Of a DNA stretch of 52,513 nt, positions 51,226 through 52,513 are shown piece by piece. The notes beneath the pieces were generated by a model. It was given only the letters and a program-made list of their open reading frames with translations, made no database searches and was not told the origin of the DNA. Source of the stretch: an uncultured Pseudomonadota bacterium (GTDB taxonomy: Bacteria; Desulfobacterota; Desulfobulbia; Desulfobulbales; Desulfurivibrionaceae). Position numbers and translations under genes: made by a program. The stretch covers positions 1 through 52,513 of the forward strand of contig CALMMG010000135.1 of the NCBI GenBank assembly GCA_937868185.1, given 5' to 3'. Positions within the stretch are counted from its first letter, which is position 1. The number at the start of each line of letters is the position of its first letter.

Positions 51226-52513
51226 CCTCCCTCCTCCAGCGCAAGCACTCTACGGATCAACGCGATATGCGACTCGACGACTCCACGCTTGGAAGCAATC
51301 AACTCCTGCGTCTGCAGCCCTGCCCGCTTACGCTCTGCAGGATCGGCCAACAGAGAGGAAAGAACGGACAGAAGCTCCTCGACATCGTGTACCTGCTTGG
51401 CCCCGCCCACCGCAAGGAGATCGCGGCTGATCTCGGCAAAATCTTCCATGAACGGCCCAAACAACACTGGCTTCCCAAAAACCCCTGGCTCTAGCGGGTT
51501 GTGGCCCCGTTCCGGCACCAAGCTCCCGCCGACAAAAGCCACATCGCACAGATCATATACCGATGCCAGTTCACCCAAAGTGTCGAGGATCAACACCGAG
51601 GCCTCCCCTGCTCCGCCGACAGAACGACGAACCGCCGAAAAACCGCGCCGGGCCGCCATGGTCGCAATTTCAGCGCCTCGTTCCACATTCCGCGGCGCCA
51701 CGACCAAAAAGAGATTGGCAAAGGATTGAGCAAGCTTTTGGAAAGCATCGAAGACAATCTCTTCCTCCCCCCGGTGGGTGCTACCCGCCACCCAGACCAA
51801 GGCCTGTTCCGGGATTTGCAAGGCGACCCGATTAAGCCCTGCCTTCACACCACTTCCAGACAGGGCTGCGTCGTATTTCAGATTACCCAGAACAACTAGG
51901 CGCGCAGGATCAACCCCGAGCTGACGCATGCTGATGGCGTCCTGCTCAGTTTGCATGGCAAGGGCTTGGAAGGAATTAAAAAGCGACATAAAAAACCAGC
52001 GGAACCTGCGGTATCTGGCCAACGATTCTTCCGAGGCCCGGCCATTAACCAGAAGGCTGGGAATATCCCGCCTATTGAGCTCCGTCAAAAAATTCGGCCA
52101 AAAGTCAGTCTCCACCAGGAGAAAAAGATCAGGTCTAACCCAAGAAATCAGGCGTTTTACGCTCCAAAGCAGATCAAAAGGAAAGGGAACGAAACAATCG
52201 ACATACTCACGTAGAGTGGCACGGGCAAAAGATTCCCCGGTCCGGGTGGCCGAGGAAAAAATGATGACCCCCTGGGGATAAGTCCGCCGCAGATTCTGCA
52301 CCAGATTCCGAGCGGAAGCCACCTCACCGACGGACAGGGCATGCACCCAGATGCGGGGCCTGCCCGAAACGGTACCGCCGAGACATTCCCCAAGAGCGAA
52401 ACCAAGCCGTTTAACAGAACGGCTGCGGTACTTGGGCGTCAGTATAACTTTGACGAAAAGAAGCGGAGCGAATACAATCACCCCCACCGTCAAGAACAGA
52501 TTGTAAAAAAAAG
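51222..52513 (-). CDS. waaA: 3-deoxy-D-manno-octulosonic acid transferase (5' end outside window)
   Basis: The glycosyltransferase adds Kdo residues to lipid IVA. Recognisable are the N-terminal membrane anchor, 'RIWVHALSVGEVASARNLVQ', 'DLFLLVETDFWPNFL', 'VAGSTHRGEEEIVFDAF' and 'VAFVGGSLVPERGHNPLEPGVFGKPVLFGP'. The frame stays open to the window edge, and the residues before the TTG at 52493 ('FFYNLF') match the start of other WaaA proteins. The true start therefore probably lies just beyond 52513, and the TTG should not be taken as the initiator. The stop overlaps the lpxK start (ATGA). Confidence 0.94.
   Translation of the reverse strand, partial: FFYNLFLTVGVIVFAPLLFVKVILTPKYRSRSVKRLGFALGECLGGTVSGRPRIWVHALSVGEVASARNLVQNLRRTYPQGVIIFSSATRTGESFARATLREYVDCFVPFPFDLLWSVKRLISWVRPDLFLLVETDFWPNFLTELNRRDIPSLLVNGRASEESLARYRRFRWFFMSLFNSFQALAMQTEQDAISMRQLGVDPARLVVLGNLKYDAALSGSGVKAGLNRVALQIPEQALVWVAGSTHRGEEEIVFDAFQKLAQSFANLFLVVAPRNVERGAEIATMAARRGFSAVRRSVGGAGEASVLILDTLGELASVYDLCDVAFVGGSLVPERGHNPLEPGVFGKPVLFGPFMEDFAEISRDLLAVGGAKQVHDVEELLSVLSSLLADPAERKRAGLQTQELIASKRGVVESHIALIRRVLALEEGG

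Noticed and set aside
1-52513. CRISPR arrays, rRNA or tRNA genes
   Set aside because: No regularly spaced repeats, rRNA-like sequence or cloverleaf with a T-loop box was recognised by eye; a tRNA scan would settle this.

Overview
This window looks like ordinary chromosome from an anaerobic or microaerobic Gram-negative bacterium, most likely a Desulfobacterota (former Deltaproteobacteria) member and perhaps of the Desulfobulbales. The inference rests on several things. Lipid A/LPS genes (lpxC, lpxK, waaA) show an outer membrane. The murA-prmC-prfA-rpmE-rho order, the many NtrC/NtrB-style two-component proteins, an apparent Sec-containing SelW-like selenoprotein and a periplasmic Mo-hydroxylase also fit. 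Taxonomy was not checked against any database. Most of the DNA is moderately GC-rich; about 43-45.3 kb is visibly more AT-rich. No rRNA, tRNA, CRISPR array, insertion sequence or phage gene was recognised.

Layout. 0-4.2 kb: the end of an iron-dependent alcohol dehydrogenase, a DUF3108 protein, and a divergent zraP / membrane histidine kinase pair with sigma-54-like promoters facing outward from a shared control region. 4.2-9.2 kb (minus strand): the housekeeping run rho-rpmE-prfA-prmC-murA. 9.8-16.8 kb: a compact RpoD-type sigma factor, comEC, pilT (minus), a PHP phosphoesterase and a lone nucleotidyltransferase. 17.1-21.2 kb: a signalling operon of a single receiver, a CheA-like kinase and an NtrC-family sigma-54 activator. 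21.3-22.8 kb: a small Cys protein and a flavoprotein. 22.97-26.1 kb: the SelW-like selenoprotein, an FHA-adenylate cyclase, an HD-GYP protein carrying a perfect 38-bp palindrome, and the PPDK/PEP-synthase regulator. 26.3-27.9 kb: a His-rich membrane protein overlapping a second histidine kinase. 28-34.7 kb: an ABC-F ATPase, an exported beta-carbonic anhydrase, a dGTPase and valS. 34.9-35.4 kb: a pyrimidine-dimer glycosylase with a non-ATG start. 35.5-39.5 kb (minus): iorA-iorB-xdhC-mocA, a Tat-exported molybdenum hydroxylase with its cofactor-maturation genes. 39.8-46.7 kb: AsmA, a beta-hydroxyacid dehydrogenase, mscL with a zinc-ribbon tail, DUF805, an AEC transporter, a lipoprotein and two small stress-type membrane proteins. 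46.9-52.5 kb (minus): waaA-lpxK, lpxC, proC and nadK, with a structured 127-bp palindromic element between proC and nadK.

How the genes work together. Three histidine kinases, a receiver, an NtrC activator, an adenylate cyclase and an HD-GYP protein make the first half unusually rich in signalling. The selenoprotein, cyclase, HD-GYP and ppsR genes run in one direction with short gaps and could share transcripts. waaA-lpxK-lpxC supply lipid A/LPS core synthesis. iorAB-xdhC-mocA form a self-contained enzyme-plus-cofactor unit.

The most notable items are the previously split SelW gene read through an in-frame TGA with a correctly placed bacterial SECIS-like hairpin, the 38-bp perfect palindrome inside the HD-GYP gene, and the CheA-like kinase with embedded type-II-secretion-ATPase-like repeats that lies between a receiver and a sigma-54 activator with no chemoreceptor.
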